A DNA stretch of 5,230 nucleotides from Halothiobacillus neapolitanus (lineage in GTDB: Bacteria; Pseudomonadota; Gammaproteobacteria; Halothiobacillales; Halothiobacillaceae): assembly GCA_020721485.1 (NCBI GenBank), contig DYMR01000138.1:1-5230 (forward strand). The letters run 5' to 3'. Shown here piece after piece: positions 4,368 through 5,230 of the stretch (positions are counted from its first letter, which is position 1; each line of letters begins with the position of its first letter). The notes below the pieces were generated by a model. The model saw only the letters and a list, made by a program, of their open reading frames with translations. It was not told where the DNA came from and did no database searches. The position numbers were made by a program, and so were the translations under genes.

Positions 4368-5230
4368 ATGTGCGGAATTTGTGGCTGGCTGGCGCCTTCG
4401 GGTCAACGACCGGATTTGGGTGCGGTGCGGCGGATGATGGATCGGCTTGAACGGCGCGGCCCCGATCATGAAGGCAGTTTCTCCGATGGCCCGCTGGCGC
4501 TGGGGCACCGCCGGTTGTCGATTCTCGATTTGAGCTTTCACGGCAGCCAGCCGATGATCGACCGCGAATTGGGGCTGGCGCTCGCCTTCAACGGCACCAT
4601 CTATAACCACCCGGAACTGCGCCAAATCCTGCGGGATCGCGGCCATCGTTTCACCTCCACCGGCGACACCGAGGTCATTCTCAAAGCCTATGCCGAATGG
4701 GGTGAGGACTGCGTGCAGCACCTCACCGGCATGTTCGCCTTCGCCCTGTGGAACCTGAAAACCGGCCAACTGATGCTGGCGCGCGACCGGCTCGGCATCA
4801 AACCGCTGTATTACACCGAAGACCCGACCCAACCCCGCGCGCCGCTGCGGTTTGCTTCCAGCCTGCCGGCCTTGCTGGCGGCGGGCGGCATCAACACGGA
4901 TTTTGACCCGGTCGCGCTGCACCATCAGTTCACCCTGCACGGCGCCGTGCCCGCCCCGCACACCATCCTGTTGGGCGTGCGCAAACTCGCGCCGGGGCAT
5001 ATTTTGATCGTCGAACCCGACGGCACACGGCGGCAGCACCGCTACTGGCAAATTCACGCCGAAACGGAAGAGAACATCCCGCCCGAAGAATGGCAGGCGC
5101 ACATTCACGACGCCTTGCGCGCGGCGGTGCGTCGCCGTTTGGCGATCAGCGATGTGCCGGTCGGGGTACTGCTTTCCGGCGGGCTGGATTCATCCCTGAT
5201 CGTCGCGCTCGCGGCGGAAGGCGGCGTCAC
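4368..5230 (+). CDS. asnO: N-acetylglutaminylglutamine amidotransferase (asparagine synthetase family), 3' end cut
   Basis: Member of the class II glutamine-dependent asparagine synthetase family. The best fit is the branch that amidates N-acetylglutaminylglutamine to give the osmoprotectant NAGGN. 287 codons are visible and open at the window edge; the family is about 590 residues, so roughly half is present. The start MCGICG puts the catalytic Cys2 at the N-terminus after Met removal. The glutaminase domain shows RRGPDHEG (29-36), GHRRLSILDLS (46-56), FNGTIYN (74-80), GDTEVILKAY (99-108), GMFAFALW (121-128) and ARDRLGIKPLYY (138-149). The synthetase domain opens with VPVGVLLSGGLDSSLIVAL, whose SGGLDSS (270-276) is the ATP-pyrophosphate loop. 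FASSLPALLAAGG (162-174) and the Ala-Leu-His-His stretch that follows match my memory of NAGGN proteins better than AsnB. AAGGA 6 nt before the ATG supports the start. The partner gene ngg would be expected just downstream, outside the window. Plain AsnB is the alternative. Confidence 0.88.
   Translation, partial: MCGICGWLAPSGQRPDLGAVRRMMDRLERRGPDHEGSFSDGPLALGHRRLSILDLSFHGSQPMIDRELGLALAFNGTIYNHPELRQILRDRGHRFTSTGDTEVILKAYAEWGEDCVQHLTGMFAFALWNLKTGQLMLARDRLGIKPLYYTEDPTQPRAPLRFASSLPALLAAGGINTDFDPVALHHQFTLHGAVPAPHTILLGVRKLAPGHILIVEPDGTRRQHRYWQIHAETEENIPPEEWQAHIHDALRAAVRRRLAISDVPVGVLLSGGLDSSLIVALAAEGGV

Noticed and set aside
3595..4437. 280-residue plus-strand ORF opposite the mnmC 5' half
   Set aside because: Rich in Arg, Gly and Ala with no motif; it crosses the mnmC start and the intergenic region and runs out of frame into the amidotransferase gene. 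A shadow ORF.
4353..5108. 251-residue minus-strand ORF opposite the amidotransferase gene
   Set aside because: Antisense to a strongly conserved class II glutamine amidotransferase domain and without recognisable features of its own.
1..5230. An undescribed multi-gene system, phage or defence island
   Set aside because: All four main genes belong to known housekeeping or stress families and have similar composition. No integrase, transposase, attachment site, spacer array or tRNA was seen.

Overview
The window looks like ordinary chromosomal DNA from a GC-rich gammaproteobacterium. The evidence is a full-length bifunctional MnmC, an RhdA-type sulfurtransferase, a Pho-box-driven pstS, and the start of an N-acetylglutaminylglutamine amide (NAGGN) synthesis gene, a solute typical of salt-tolerant Proteobacteria. 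The genus cannot be named from this sequence alone.

Layout from left to right. Positions 1-189 lie downstream of pstS on the minus strand. They hold three consecutive stem-loops, and a possible pstC start codon sits at the very edge. Positions 190-1230 (minus) encode PstS, the periplasmic phosphate-binding protein. Positions 1231-1483 are a divergent regulatory region: four TGTCAT half-sites at 10-11 bp spacing plus a -10 box drive pstS, and a separate weak promoter points right. Positions 1484-2308 (plus) encode a two-domain rhodanese. Positions 2309-2385 separate two convergent genes and contain a strong inverted repeat. Positions 2386-4299 (minus) encode MnmC, the tRNA wobble-uridine modification enzyme. 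Positions 4300-4367 form a compact divergent promoter region with a 9-bp direct repeat, a possible short upstream ORF and a hairpin that masks a ribosome binding site. From 4368 to the right edge (plus) runs the 5' part of an asparagine-synthetase-like amidotransferase of the NAGGN type, cut by the window.

The genes do not form one pathway. PstS belongs to a phosphate-starvation operon that probably continues to the left. The rhodanese handles sulfane sulfur, MnmC finishes mnm5(s2)U34 in tRNA, and the amidotransferase starts an osmoprotection operon that probably continues to the right. The rhodanese and MnmC both touch sulfur or thiolated-tRNA chemistry, but they are convergent and share no visible regulation.

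I found no mobile-element gene, CRISPR array, tRNA or rRNA, and no convincing undescribed system. The points most worth a second look are regulatory: the tandem Pho boxes, the structured pstS-pstC spacer, the masked ribosome binding site of the osmotic gene, and the inverted repeat between the convergent genes.
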